This document shows, one piece after another, positions 8,854-17,190 of a stretch of DNA of 64,000 nucleotides; within the stretch, counting starts at the first letter, position 1; every line of letters starts with the position of its first letter. Position numbers and translations under genes: made by a program. The notes under the pieces were generated by a model. It saw only the letters and a list, made by a program, of their open reading frames with translations. It ran no database searches and was not told where the DNA came from. The stretch comes from Gammaproteobacteria bacterium (GTDB taxonomy: Bacteria; Pseudomonadota; Gammaproteobacteria; Competibacterales; Competibacteraceae), in NCBI GenBank assembly GCA_024235095.1, contig JACKNC010000004.1, positions 62,001 to 126,000 of the forward strand. The letters run 5' to 3'.

Positions 8854-10619
8854 AATTTCCCTATGGATTAAGCGATTTCGCCACTCTCATTCAGGAGGGC
8901 TACTTTTATCAGGACCGCACTGACCGCCTTCCACAACTGGAGAACGCAGGACGGCAATTGATTTTCATCCGCCCGCGCCGCTTTGGCAAAAGTCTGCTGC
9001 TGTCGATGCTGGAGCATTACTACGATGTGAATCGGGCCGATCAATTCGAGACCCTGTTCGGGCATTTGGCCATCGGACAAAATCCGACGCCGCTGCATAA
9101 CCAGTACCTGGTGATGAAATGGGACTTCTCTCTGGTGAAAGCGCAAGGGGAGGTCCACGCGATTGAAGCGGCCCTGCATCGGCACATTAATTCATGCATC
9201 CGGCGCTGTGCGGCGCATTATCAACTCAACGTCCGTATCTGCGAAGAAGACGCCATTGATTCCTTTGGCGCATTGCTAACCGCGATCCAGTTGGCCGGGC
9301 ATCGTCTCTATCTCCTCATTGACGAATACGACAATTTCGCCAATGACGTGCTGATGACCGGACGCAAGCAGGACTTTTACGAGAGCCTGCTCTATGGCGA
9401 AGGGTTGTTGAAAACGGTGTTCAAGGCAGTGAAAGCGGCGGCGGGCGGTCAAGGTCTGGATCGGGTGTTCATCGCCGGCGTCTCGCCCATCGTTCTCAGC
9501 GACATGACCAGCGGGTATAACGTCGGGGAGAATATCTATCTGGATGAGACGTTTAACGACCTGTGCGGGTTTACTGAAGCGGAAATCGCCCACGTGCTGG
9601 AGCAACTGGCTACCGAGGGCGGTTCCTGGCCGCCAACGGCGGTGCTGGAGACGATGCGCACCTTCTACAACGGTTACTGCTTCAGTCCCAAAGCGCGCGA
9701 ACGTCTCTACAATCCGACCTTGAGCTTGTACTTTCTCAAACATCTGCACACCAAAGGCGAATATCCGCAAGAGATGCTTGACGAAAATCTAGCGATGGAT
9801 CGCAACAAGCTGGCGTATATCGCCCAATTGCCGCATGGGGAAGAGGTTTTGATTCAGGCCCTCAATGGCGAGCAGGGCCTGGTCATTCCGCAGTTGTCCC
9901 AACGCTTCGGCGTGGCGGATGTGCTGGCGGCGATTAAAGATCAGCCGTTCATGGCCTCTCTGCTGTATTACTTTGGGGTGTTAACCTTGACCGGGCAGGG
10001 GCTGTTGGGCAAGGCGATTCTGAACATCCCTAACCTCGTCGCCCGATCATTGTACGTGGAGCGTTTACGCGAACGGTGGTTGCCCACCTACGAAGACCGG
10101 CAAACAATTCCGGCCCTGGCCGAAACGGTTTATCTCCACGGCGATTTAGCGCCGCTTGTACAATTTATCGAACAGCGCTATTTACCGGTGCTGTCCAATC
10201 GCGATTATCGCTGGACGAACGAGTTGGTGATCAAACTGGCTTTTCTGACGCTGTTGTTCGATGACCGGTTGTATATGATGGTGTCGGAAACCGAAATGGA
10301 TCATGGCTATATCGATTTGAGTCTGATCGTGCGCCCGGACATGCGCCGCTTTCAGGCGCTGGATTTACTGCTGGAATTCAAATACGTCAGTCTGAAAGAC
10401 CTGAAATTGACCGGGGAAGCGGTGCGCGGGCAGAGTCGGGACGCGTTGATGACGTTACCCCCGATTCAGGAGCAGTTACAAGCAGCAGAAGCACAGGCGC
10501 GGCGTTACGGGGCCGCTTTGCAGGAGCGCTATGGCTTGACCGATCTACGTTTGTACGCAGTCGTGGGCGTCGGACTGGAGCGCGTTGTGTGGCGGTCGGT
10601 CGCCCTCTCCCCCCTTTGA
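8850..10619 (+). CDS. AAA-ATPase-like / PD-(D/E)XK nuclease fusion protein, copy 1
   Basis: 589 residues of the DUF1703 type (AAA-ATPase_like plus PDDEXK_9). I chose the ATG at 8850, which overlaps the mepA stop, because the protein then begins MKFPYGLSDF exactly like copy 2. The P-loop is the family form RPRRFGKS (residues 41-48) and the Walker B strand is LYLLIDEYDNF. The nuclease motif near the C-terminus is YIDLSLIV followed about 20 residues later by LLEFK. The stop codon and last residues lie in a palindromic repeat. These proteins are abundant in some environmental bacteria and may act in defence or DNA mobility; the function is unproven. Confidence 0.85.
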   Translation: MKFPYGLSDFATLIQEGYFYQDRTDRLPQLENAGRQLIFIRPRRFGKSLLLSMLEHYYDVNRADQFETLFGHLAIGQNPTPLHNQYLVMKWDFSLVKAQGEVHAIEAALHRHINSCIRRCAAHYQLNVRICEEDAIDSFGALLTAIQLAGHRLYLLIDEYDNFANDVLMTGRKQDFYESLLYGEGLLKTVFKAVKAAAGGQGLDRVFIAGVSPIVLSDMTSGYNVGENIYLDETFNDLCGFTEAEIAHVLEQLATEGGSWPPTAVLETMRTFYNGYCFSPKARERLYNPTLSLYFLKHLHTKGEYPQEMLDENLAMDRNKLAYIAQLPHGEEVLIQALNGEQGLVIPQLSQRFGVADVLAAIKDQPFMASLLYYFGVLTLTGQGLLGKAILNIPNLVARSLYVERLRERWLPTYEDRQTIPALAETVYLHGDLAPLVQFIEQRYLPVLSNRDYRWTNELVIKLAFLTLLFDDRLYMMVSETEMDHGYIDLSLIVRPDMRRFQALDLLLEFKYVSLKDLKLTGEAVRGQSRDALMTLPPIQEQLQAAEAQARRYGAALQERYGLTDLRLYAVVGVGLERVVWRSVALSPL

Positions 10620-10641
10620 AAAAGAGGGCCGGGGGGATTCT
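10605..10641. repeat. Palindromic repeat, type A, overlapping a stop codon
   Basis: CCCCCCTTTGAAAAA is followed by a G-rich arm (here slightly degenerate, GAGGGCCGGGGGGATT). The TGA inside TTTGAAA is the stop codon of the preceding gene. The rest of the gap to 10868 contains no gene I can support. Confidence 0.8.
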
Positions 10642-10867
10642 GATCCGCAAATGACCTTAGACGACCTCCGTCAGACCCACAGATTCCGTGAAGTAGCCCT
10701 TGTAGCGCTCGCCCACGCTCTTTGTAGCGGGCATGTTGCCGTTGATGATCCACCATCGCCTCTGGCCATGCAGGACCTCATTTGCCGATTCTTTCTCTTG
10801 GCGGCCCTGGCGTCTTGATGGTTCATCCGCTTTTCGAGCTAAACCTAACGGGAGGTAAGACCCCGTC

Positions 10868-12649
10868 ATGAAATTTCCCTATGGATTAAGCGATTTCGCC
10901 ACCCTCATTCAGGACGGCTACTTTTATCAGGACCGCACCGACCGCCTTCCGCAACTGGAGAACGCAGGACGGCAATTGATCTTCATCCGCCCGCGCCGCT
11001 TTGGCAAAAGCCTGCTGCTGTCGATGCTGGAGCATTACTACAACGTGAACCGGGCCGAGCAATTCGACGCCCTGTTCGGCAATCTGGCCATCGGACGAAA
11101 TCCGACACCGCTACATAACCAGTACTTGGTGATGAAATGGGATTTTTCCCTGGTGAAAGCCCAAGGGCAGGTTAAAGAGATCGAAACCGCCTTACATCAG
11201 CATCTGAATGAACGCATCGTCAAATTCCAGCGCGCTTACGCCCAGCGTCTGACGGCTTCTATCACCATTTATCCCGACAATGCGATCGCCTCCTGGGAAT
11301 CGGCGATGACCGCGATTGCCGAAACACCCTACAAACTCTATCTCCTCATTGACGAATACGACAATTTCGCCAATGACGTGCTGATGACCGGGCGCAAGCA
11401 GGACTTTTACGAGGGCCTGCTTTATGGCGAGGGATTGTTGAAAACCGTGTTCAAGGCAGTGAAAGCGGCAGCGGGCGGGCAAGGTCTGGATCGGGTGTTC
11501 ATCACCGGCGTGTCGCCGATTGTCCTCAGCGACATGACCAGCGGGTATAACGTCGGAGAGAATATCTATCTGGATGAGCGATTTAACGACCTGTGCGGGT
11601 TCACCGAAGTGGAAATCGCCCACGTGCTGGAGCAACTGGCGACCGAGGGCGGTTCCTGGTTTGCATCTGAGGCCCTCGATTTGATGCGTACGTTTTATAA
11701 CGGCTACTGCTTTAGCGAAACCGGGGGTGAGCGCCTCTATAACCCGACTTTAAGCTTGTACTTTCTGAAAGCCTTACAGAACGAGGGCCACTATCCCCGG
11801 CGCATGCTCGACGAGAATCTGGCGATGGATCGGAACAAGCTGGCCTATATCGCCCAATTGCCGCATGGGGAAGACCTCCTGATTCAAGCCCTGAATGGTG
11901 AGGAAGGGGTGATCATTCCGCAGTTGTCCCAACGCTTCGGCGTAGCGGACGTGCTGGCGGCGGTTAAAGATCAGCCATTCATGGCCTCGCTGCTGTATTA
12001 CTTTGGGGTGTTAACCCTCACTGGGCAAGGTTTGTTGGGCAAGGCGATTCTGAACATCCCTAACCTCGTCGCCCGATCATTGTACGTGGAGCGTTTACGC
12101 GAACGGTGGTTGCCCACCTACGAAGACCGGCAAACAATTCCGGCCCTGGCCGAAACGGTTTATCTCCACGGCGATTTAGCGCCGCTTGTACAATTTATCG
12201 AACAGCGCTATTTACCGGTGCTGTCCAATCGCGATTATCGCTGGACGAACGAGTTGGTGATCAAACTGGCTTTTCTGACGCTGTTGTTCGATGACCGGTT
12301 GTATATGATGGTGTCGGAAACCGAAATGGATCATGGCTATATCGATTTGAGTCTGATCGTGCGCCCGGACATGCGCCGCTTTCAGGCGCTGGATTTACTG
12401 CTGGAATTCAAATACGTCAGTCTGAAAGACCTGAAATTGACCGGGGAAGCGGTGCGCGGGCAGAGTCGGGACGCGTTGATGACGTTACCCCCGATTCAGG
12501 AGCAGTTACAAGCAGCAGAAGCACAGGCGCGGCGTTACGGGGCCGCTTTGCAGGAGCGCTATGGCTTGACCGATCTACGTTTGTACGCAGTCGTGGGCGT
12601 GGGCCTGGAGCGCGTTGTGTGGCGGTCGGTTACCCTCTCCCCCCTTTGA
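10868..12649 (+). CDS. AAA-ATPase-like / PD-(D/E)XK nuclease fusion protein, copy 2
   Basis: 593 residues and a tandem paralogue of the gene at 8850. Same P-loop (RPRRFGKS) and same Walker B. The nuclease domain is identical because 12033-12600 matches 10003-10570 base for base. Residues around 115-160, just before Walker B, are clearly different, and scattered changes occur elsewhere in the first 1.1 kb. It has its own ribosome-binding site (GGGAGG, ten bases upstream). The stop codon again lies within a type A palindrome. The duplication unit therefore includes the repeat. Confidence 0.85.
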   Translation: MKFPYGLSDFATLIQDGYFYQDRTDRLPQLENAGRQLIFIRPRRFGKSLLLSMLEHYYNVNRAEQFDALFGNLAIGRNPTPLHNQYLVMKWDFSLVKAQGQVKEIETALHQHLNERIVKFQRAYAQRLTASITIYPDNAIASWESAMTAIAETPYKLYLLIDEYDNFANDVLMTGRKQDFYEGLLYGEGLLKTVFKAVKAAAGGQGLDRVFITGVSPIVLSDMTSGYNVGENIYLDERFNDLCGFTEVEIAHVLEQLATEGGSWFASEALDLMRTFYNGYCFSETGGERLYNPTLSLYFLKALQNEGHYPRRMLDENLAMDRNKLAYIAQLPHGEDLLIQALNGEEGVIIPQLSQRFGVADVLAAVKDQPFMASLLYYFGVLTLTGQGLLGKAILNIPNLVARSLYVERLRERWLPTYEDRQTIPALAETVYLHGDLAPLVQFIEQRYLPVLSNRDYRWTNELVIKLAFLTLLFDDRLYMMVSETEMDHGYIDLSLIVRPDMRRFQALDLLLEFKYVSLKDLKLTGEAVRGQSRDALMTLPPIQEQLQAAEAQARRYGAALQERYGLTDLRLYAVVGVGLERVVWRSVTLSPL

Positions 12650-12739
12650 AAAAGGGGGGCCGGGGGGGATTCCGAACCCGCCGCCAGACCCACGATATTC
12701 AAATCCCCCCTTACCCCCCTTTGCTAAAGGGGGGAATCC
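12635..12739. repeat. Composite palindromic repeat (A then B)
   Basis: Type A (CCCCCCTTTGAAAAAGGGGGG plus G-rich tail) overlaps the end of the nuclease gene. After about 30 bp comes type B (CCCCCCTTTGCTAAAGGGGGG). Spacing and order match 16875-16974 and 20704-20794. Confidence 0.85.
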
Positions 12740-12861
12740 AGAGTCACTCACGACTCAAGCAACGCTGCATTACAGTATTGACAATCATACAATGCGCAAC
12801 TAAACATAAAAGGAACACTCTGCCACTTTCCCTTCATTTCGATTCACACAGGAGAAAACCG

Positions 12862-15800
12862 ATGTTGCGTTATCGACAACCCATCCCCCTCGTACTCATC
12901 TTGCCGATTCTTTTTGTCATTGCCTTTTCGCCCCCGGCTGGGGCGGCTACTCTCCTGGTGACGACCCTCAACGACGACGGCCCCGGTTCGCTGCGCCAGG
13001 CGATTCTTGATGTCAACGCCTCCGAGGACACCGACAACACCATCCTGTTTCAATCGGGACTCAGCGGTTTTGTCTTGAGCACCGGCGGCATGACCATCAA
13101 CAAAAATCTGACGCTGGAAGGCTTAGGAGAGAGCCTGACAACCATCATTGGCAACAACGCACGGATTTTCACGATCAATGCCGATGCAACCGTTAGTATC
13201 TCGGATTTGAAGCTCCAGAATGGCGGGATTCATAATAATGGGACGTTGACGCTCAGCAATAGCACTATTCAGTCTAGTAAAATTAACAGAGATGGTGGCG
13301 CTATCTATAATAATGGGACATTGACTGTAAATAATAGCACCATGGCCGATAATTCAGCGTATAATAACGGATATTATGATGGTAGTGGCGGTGGTATTTT
13401 TAACGCTGGGATTCTGAATGTAAACGACAGCACATTGGTCAACAATTCAGCGGTTTTTTATGGCGGTGGTGTTTTTAACGCTGGTACAGCGACCCTCACA
13501 AATACCATACTGACTGACAATTTAACTTCGTCTCCAGATTTTGGCCGTGGCGGTGGTATTCTTAACGGCGGCGATGGTACGCTGACCATTGAGAACAGTA
13601 TCCTATCAGGCAATATAGTTCCGCTTTACGGTGGCAACATATTCAATGGGGGTAAGTTGACGATTAATAACGTGACCTTGTCGGATGGTACGGCGATAGA
13701 CGGTGGTGGCGTCTACAATAAAGATGGCGATTTGGTAATAAGTAACAGCACGCTGTCGAATAACTCGACCACCCATAGTGGCGGCAGTATCTACCATATA
13801 GGTAGCGGCACTATGAATGTGCGCAATAGCACCTTGTCTGGAAATTCTGCATTGGGAGAAAGTTCAGGTTTAGGCGGTGGCGCTATCTACAGCGCAGCGA
13901 CCGCTCTGATCCTCAACAGCACCATCGTCAACAATTCCGCGCTGGGTGTCGGCGGTGGTATATGGAACACGGTGCCGCTGTCCATCGGCAACAGTATCGT
14001 AGTGGGCAACACTGCGCCCACGGGCAAAGAAATCCGCAGCAATGGCACGCTCAACTCCCTGGGCCACAACCTGTTCGGTGAAAATGCCGAGGCCGGGCTG
14101 GAAGGCGCGGATTCCGTCGCCAGCGACCTGATTCTTGCTGGCTCCATGACGACCGCCATTGCGCCCTTGGCCGATAATGGCGGCCCCACCCAGACCCACC
14201 TGCCGATTCCCGGTAGCCCCGCGATTGACGCCGGCGACAACACCCTGATCCCTCAAGGCGTCACCACCGACCAGCGCGGCGAAGCGCGCATCCAAAACGG
14301 CCTCGTCGACATCGGCGCGGTGGAATTCGACGGCGGCGGCGTGTTCACCATCACCGCAACCGCCGGCGCAGGCGGCGCGATTCGCCCCGAATCCGTCCCG
14401 GTCAACTTCGGCAGCATCGCCACCTTCACCGTCATCCCGGACACCGACTATTTCGCCAACGTCAGCGGCTGCGGCGGCACCCTCGACGGCACGACCTACA
14501 CCACGGGTCCAATCACTGCCGATTGCATGATTAGCGCCAGCTTCTACCCCAACACCAGCGCCTACACCGTCACCTCGGTCGCCGGTTCAAACGGCACGAT
14601 CAGCCCCGACCGGCAGCTCGTCAATCCCGGCGGCACGACCACCTTCACCGTCACCCCAGCCCCCGGCTACGTCGCTACCGCCGCCGGTTGCCAGGGCGCG
14701 CTGGCTGGCACGCTCTACACCACCGGCCCGATCCTGGTCGATTGCACGGTGATCGCCCGCTTCACCCCCGGTGCAGCGACCGAAATTCCCGTGGTGACCA
14801 CGCCCACGCTGCCGGACCTGGTGGCGGGCGTCCCCTACGGCGTCGTCCTCAATGCCCGTGGGGGCCGACCGCCCTACACCTATGCCGCCACCGGCCTGCC
14901 GCCCGGCCTCGCCCTGAGCGCCGATGGCGTGGTCAGCGGCACGCCCACCACCAACAGTAGCCGCATCCCGGTGGTCATCACCGTCGCCGATCAACTGGGC
15001 CGCAGTGGCACGCGCACCTATGACCTATCCGTCACCAGCGACCTAACGCTGGTCACCACCCTGCTTGCCGAAGGACTGGTCGATACCACCTACGCGCAAA
15101 CCCTGTACGCCCTGGGTGGCCGGCCCCCCTACACCTTCAGCGCCCGCGACCTGCCCAGCGGTCTCACCCTGAGCGAAGCCGGCTTCCTCAGCGGCGCCCC
15201 AGTCGAAGCGGGCGAATCGGTGGTCGAACTCACCGTCACCGACACCGCCAACCACAGCGTGACCCTCCCCACGCTGCTCGTCGTGCGCGACGCCACCTTT
15301 ACCGAACCCAACCCGGAACAACCCAACCAAACGGTCAGCGGTGTCGCCGAAGCCTGCGAAGACGCCGTGATCACCACTCGCACCCTCAAACTGGGCGATC
15401 CTGGCGCCCCGACCACCGGCCCCGACGGCATCGATCTACCCTATGGCCTGCTGGAAATCACCGTCACCGGATGCCAGGCCGGTCAAACCGTCCTCGCCCT
15501 GACCACCGTTTACCCGGAACCCCTCCCACCGGGCACCCAATACTGGAAATACGGCCCCACCGAAGACAACCGCGAACCGCACTGGTATGTCCTGCCCGGC
15601 GCGATTGTTCAGGGTAACGCCATCACCCTGCTGATCACCGACGGCGGCACCGGCGATTCCGACTTGGCAAGAGACGGTAACATCCTCGACCCAGGCGGCC
15701 CCGGCATGCCGAATCTGGCCATTAGTGGCGGCATCCTGTCCCGCACCCCGCTGGGTCAACCCTACCGCGCCACCCTCGAAGCCCGCTACGTCGGCACCCC

Positions 15801-16374
15801 CGTGGCCAACGCCGACACGGTCTGGAGCGTCGCCGCTGGCGTGCTCCCTCCGGGTCTCGCGCTCACGCAGGACAGCCTGACTGACGCCACGGTGCTCAAA
15901 GGGGTTCCCACCACCGAAGGCGTCTACTTCTTCACCCTCCAGGTGATCAACCGCGCCAACGGCAATGCGCTGTCTCAGCAGGACTACCGCATTGAAATCA
16001 CGGGCGGTGATTCCGCCACAACCTTGATCACCCACTACTACGTCTCGATTCTCGAACGCCAGCCGGAAGAAGACGGTTTGGCTTTCTGGAAAAACCAGAT
16101 TACCGAGAAGCAGGCAAACGGCGAAGATGTCAAGCCGGTGTTCCGCGAGATGGCCGCTTTCTTCTTCTTCAGCGATGAATACATCGGTCGGAACACCACC
16201 AACATCCAGTTCCTCACCAACCTGTATCTGACCTTCTTCCAGCGGGAACCGGATGATGAAGGGCTGGAGTTCTGGTTGACCCAGCTAGTGCTCGGCTCGC
16301 CACGCTATGACGTGATGCTCGGCTTCCTGTTCTCGCCGGAATTCACTGGCTTCATGGAAGCCTTGGGATTCTAA
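12862..16374 (+). CDS. Large secreted adhesin-like protein with C-terminal DUF4214 domain
   Basis: 1170 residues from the ATG at 12862, which has a GGAG box and is followed directly by a signal peptide (SPPAGAA site). The open frame extends upstream only through palindromic-repeat sequence. Domains in order: parallel-beta-helix repeats of the polymorphic outer-membrane type (about 30-430, many NNG, NNST and GGG motifs) ending in a choice-of-anchor Q segment (PAIDAGD...VDIGAVEF); two bacterial-repeat modules; two putative-Ig domains (GGRPPYTYAATGLPPGL and GGRPPYTFSARDLPSGL); a segment like choice-of-anchor U (YWKYGPT...GGTGDSD); a third Ig-like domain; and DUF4214 (last 120 residues). The helix part is visibly less GC-rich than the rest. 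It is probably exported to the cell surface. Confidence 0.87.
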   Translation: MLRYRQPIPLVLILPILFVIAFSPPAGAATLLVTTLNDDGPGSLRQAILDVNASEDTDNTILFQSGLSGFVLSTGGMTINKNLTLEGLGESLTTIIGNNARIFTINADATVSISDLKLQNGGIHNNGTLTLSNSTIQSSKINRDGGAIYNNGTLTVNNSTMADNSAYNNGYYDGSGGGIFNAGILNVNDSTLVNNSAVFYGGGVFNAGTATLTNTILTDNLTSSPDFGRGGGILNGGDGTLTIENSILSGNIVPLYGGNIFNGGKLTINNVTLSDGTAIDGGGVYNKDGDLVISNSTLSNNSTTHSGGSIYHIGSGTMNVRNSTLSGNSALGESSGLGGGAIYSAATALILNSTIVNNSALGVGGGIWNTVPLSIGNSIVVGNTAPTGKEIRSNGTLNSLGHNLFGENAEAGLEGADSVASDLILAGSMTTAIAPLADNGGPTQTHLPIPGSPAIDAGDNTLIPQGVTTDQRGEARIQNGLVDIGAVEFDGGGVFTITATAGAGGAIRPESVPVNFGSIATFTVIPDTDYFANVSGCGGTLDGTTYTTGPITADCMISASFYPNTSAYTVTSVAGSNGTISPDRQLVNPGGTTTFTVTPAPGYVATAAGCQGALAGTLYTTGPILVDCTVIARFTPGAATEIPVVTTPTLPDLVAGVPYGVVLNARGGRPPYTYAATGLPPGLALSADGVVSGTPTTNSSRIPVVITVADQLGRSGTRTYDLSVTSDLTLVTTLLAEGLVDTTYAQTLYALGGRPPYTFSARDLPSGLTLSEAGFLSGAPVEAGESVVELTVTDTANHSVTLPTLLVVRDATFTEPNPEQPNQTVSGVAEACEDAVITTRTLKLGDPGAPTTGPDGIDLPYGLLEITVTGCQAGQTVLALTTVYPEPLPPGTQYWKYGPTEDNREPHWYVLPGAIVQGNAITLLITDGGTGDSDLARDGNILDPGGPGMPNLAISGGILSRTPLGQPYRATLEARYVGTPVANADTVWSVAAGVLPPGLALTQDSLTDATVLKGVPTTEGVYFFTLQVINRANGNALSQQDYRIEITGGDSATTLITHYYVSILERQPEEDGLAFWKNQITEKQANGEDVKPVFREMAAFFFFSDEYIGRNTTNIQFLTNLYLTFFQREPDDEGLEFWLTQLVLGSPRYDVMLGFLFSPEFTGFMEALGF

Positions 16375-16390
16375 CCGCGTCAGTATTCAC

Positions 16391-16424
16391 TCCCCCCTTT
16401 GAAAAAGGGGGGCAGGGGGATTCC
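16391..16424. repeat. Palindromic repeat, type A
   Basis: A single TCCCCCCTTTGAAAAAGGGG palindrome with a G-rich tail lies 16 bp after the adhesin stop codon. It may also work as a transcription stop, but there is no T-run. Confidence 0.8.
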
Positions 16425-16505
16425 GGCCAATAATCATCGATCATTTGTTCCCAGCTAAAGGAATTCGCTTCGGGGAACACGGCTTCCAAGAGACTACGCG
16501 CCATC

Positions 16506-16757
16506 ATGACCAGCCTTTACGAGACAGACTTCTACGCATGGACCCACCAACAGGCCGGTCTGCTACGCGCCGGTCAATGGGCCGAGGCCGACCTGGTTCA
16601 CATTGCCGAGGAGATTGACAGTATGGGCCGCAGCGAACAGCGCGAACTGCTTAACCGACTGGTCGTCCTGTTGCTTCACCTCCTCAAGTGGCGCTTTCAA
16701 CCCGCCTGTCCCTTCTCCTTCGCCCAAATGATGGATGAGACCTTCTGGCCGGATTGA
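16506..16757 (+). pseudogene. DUF29-family remnant with internal deletion
   Basis: 83 codons. Residues 1-66 (MTSLYETDFYAW to LLKWRFQPAC) match the start of DUF29 proteins, which are normally about 150 residues. The last residues (CPFSFAQMMDETFWPD) look like the usual C-terminal end of the same family. About 60-70 middle residues are missing without loss of frame. Either a shortened product is made or the gene is dead; I favour the latter. No partner gene is present. Confidence 0.6.
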
Positions 16758-16874
16758 CGGCATGGGGATTTAGGGCCATGTGGGATTGCCAAAAAGACGG
16801 CAACCCTACATGGCCCGACTTATACCACTTCTCGTTATGTTAGCGAATAGAGCTGATAGGGTCAGCGCAGAAGC

Positions 16875-16974
16875 TCCCCCCTTTGAAAAAGGGGGGTTGG
16901 GGGGGATTCTGACGAGCAGCTTCGATCCACGGCGTTCAAATCCCCCCTCACCCCCCTTTGCTAAAGGGGGGAAC
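16875..16974. repeat. Composite palindromic repeat (A then B) next to the IS21 insertion
   Basis: The type A palindrome at 16875-16910 and type B at 16939-16974 are separated by about 28 bp. The IS21-type element begins four bases after the B arm, so the repeat may have been the target. The stretch 16758-17190 holds only this repeat and the left end of the IS. Confidence 0.85.
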
Positions 16975-16982
16975 CTATGTGC

Positions 16983-17109
16983 GTATTTCACGGGATGACG
17001 GCAGGTCGTTTCACGGGATGACGGCAGGTCGTTTCACGGGATGACGGCAGGTCGTTTCACGGGATGACGGCAGGTCGTTTCACGGAAGGCGGCAGGCCAT
17101 TACACGGAA
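16983..17109. repeat. Tandem 23-bp repeats at the left end of the IS21 element
   Basis: About four exact copies of a 23-bp unit containing TTTCACGGGATGACGGCAGG are followed by two degenerate ones. A related sequence in inverse orientation occurs near the right end (19560-19610). In IS21-type elements such repeats are transposase-binding sites. There are no spacers, so this is not a CRISPR array. Confidence 0.85.
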
Positions 17110-17190
17110 GGCGGCGGGTTGTTTCGCCAATGAGCAGCGACGCAGGTTAACAACTTGTAGGCTGGTTCCTTTTTTTCCGAGGAGGAACTC

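Noticed and set aside
12619..12861. N-terminal extension of the large adhesin
   Set aside because: The extra 81 codons are palindromic-repeat and spacer sequence; ATG 12862 has a GGAG box and begins a signal peptide.
16983..17109. CRISPR-like array of 23-bp repeats
   Set aside because: Units are directly adjacent with no spacers, lie inside an IS21 end and match the known multiple transposase-binding sites.
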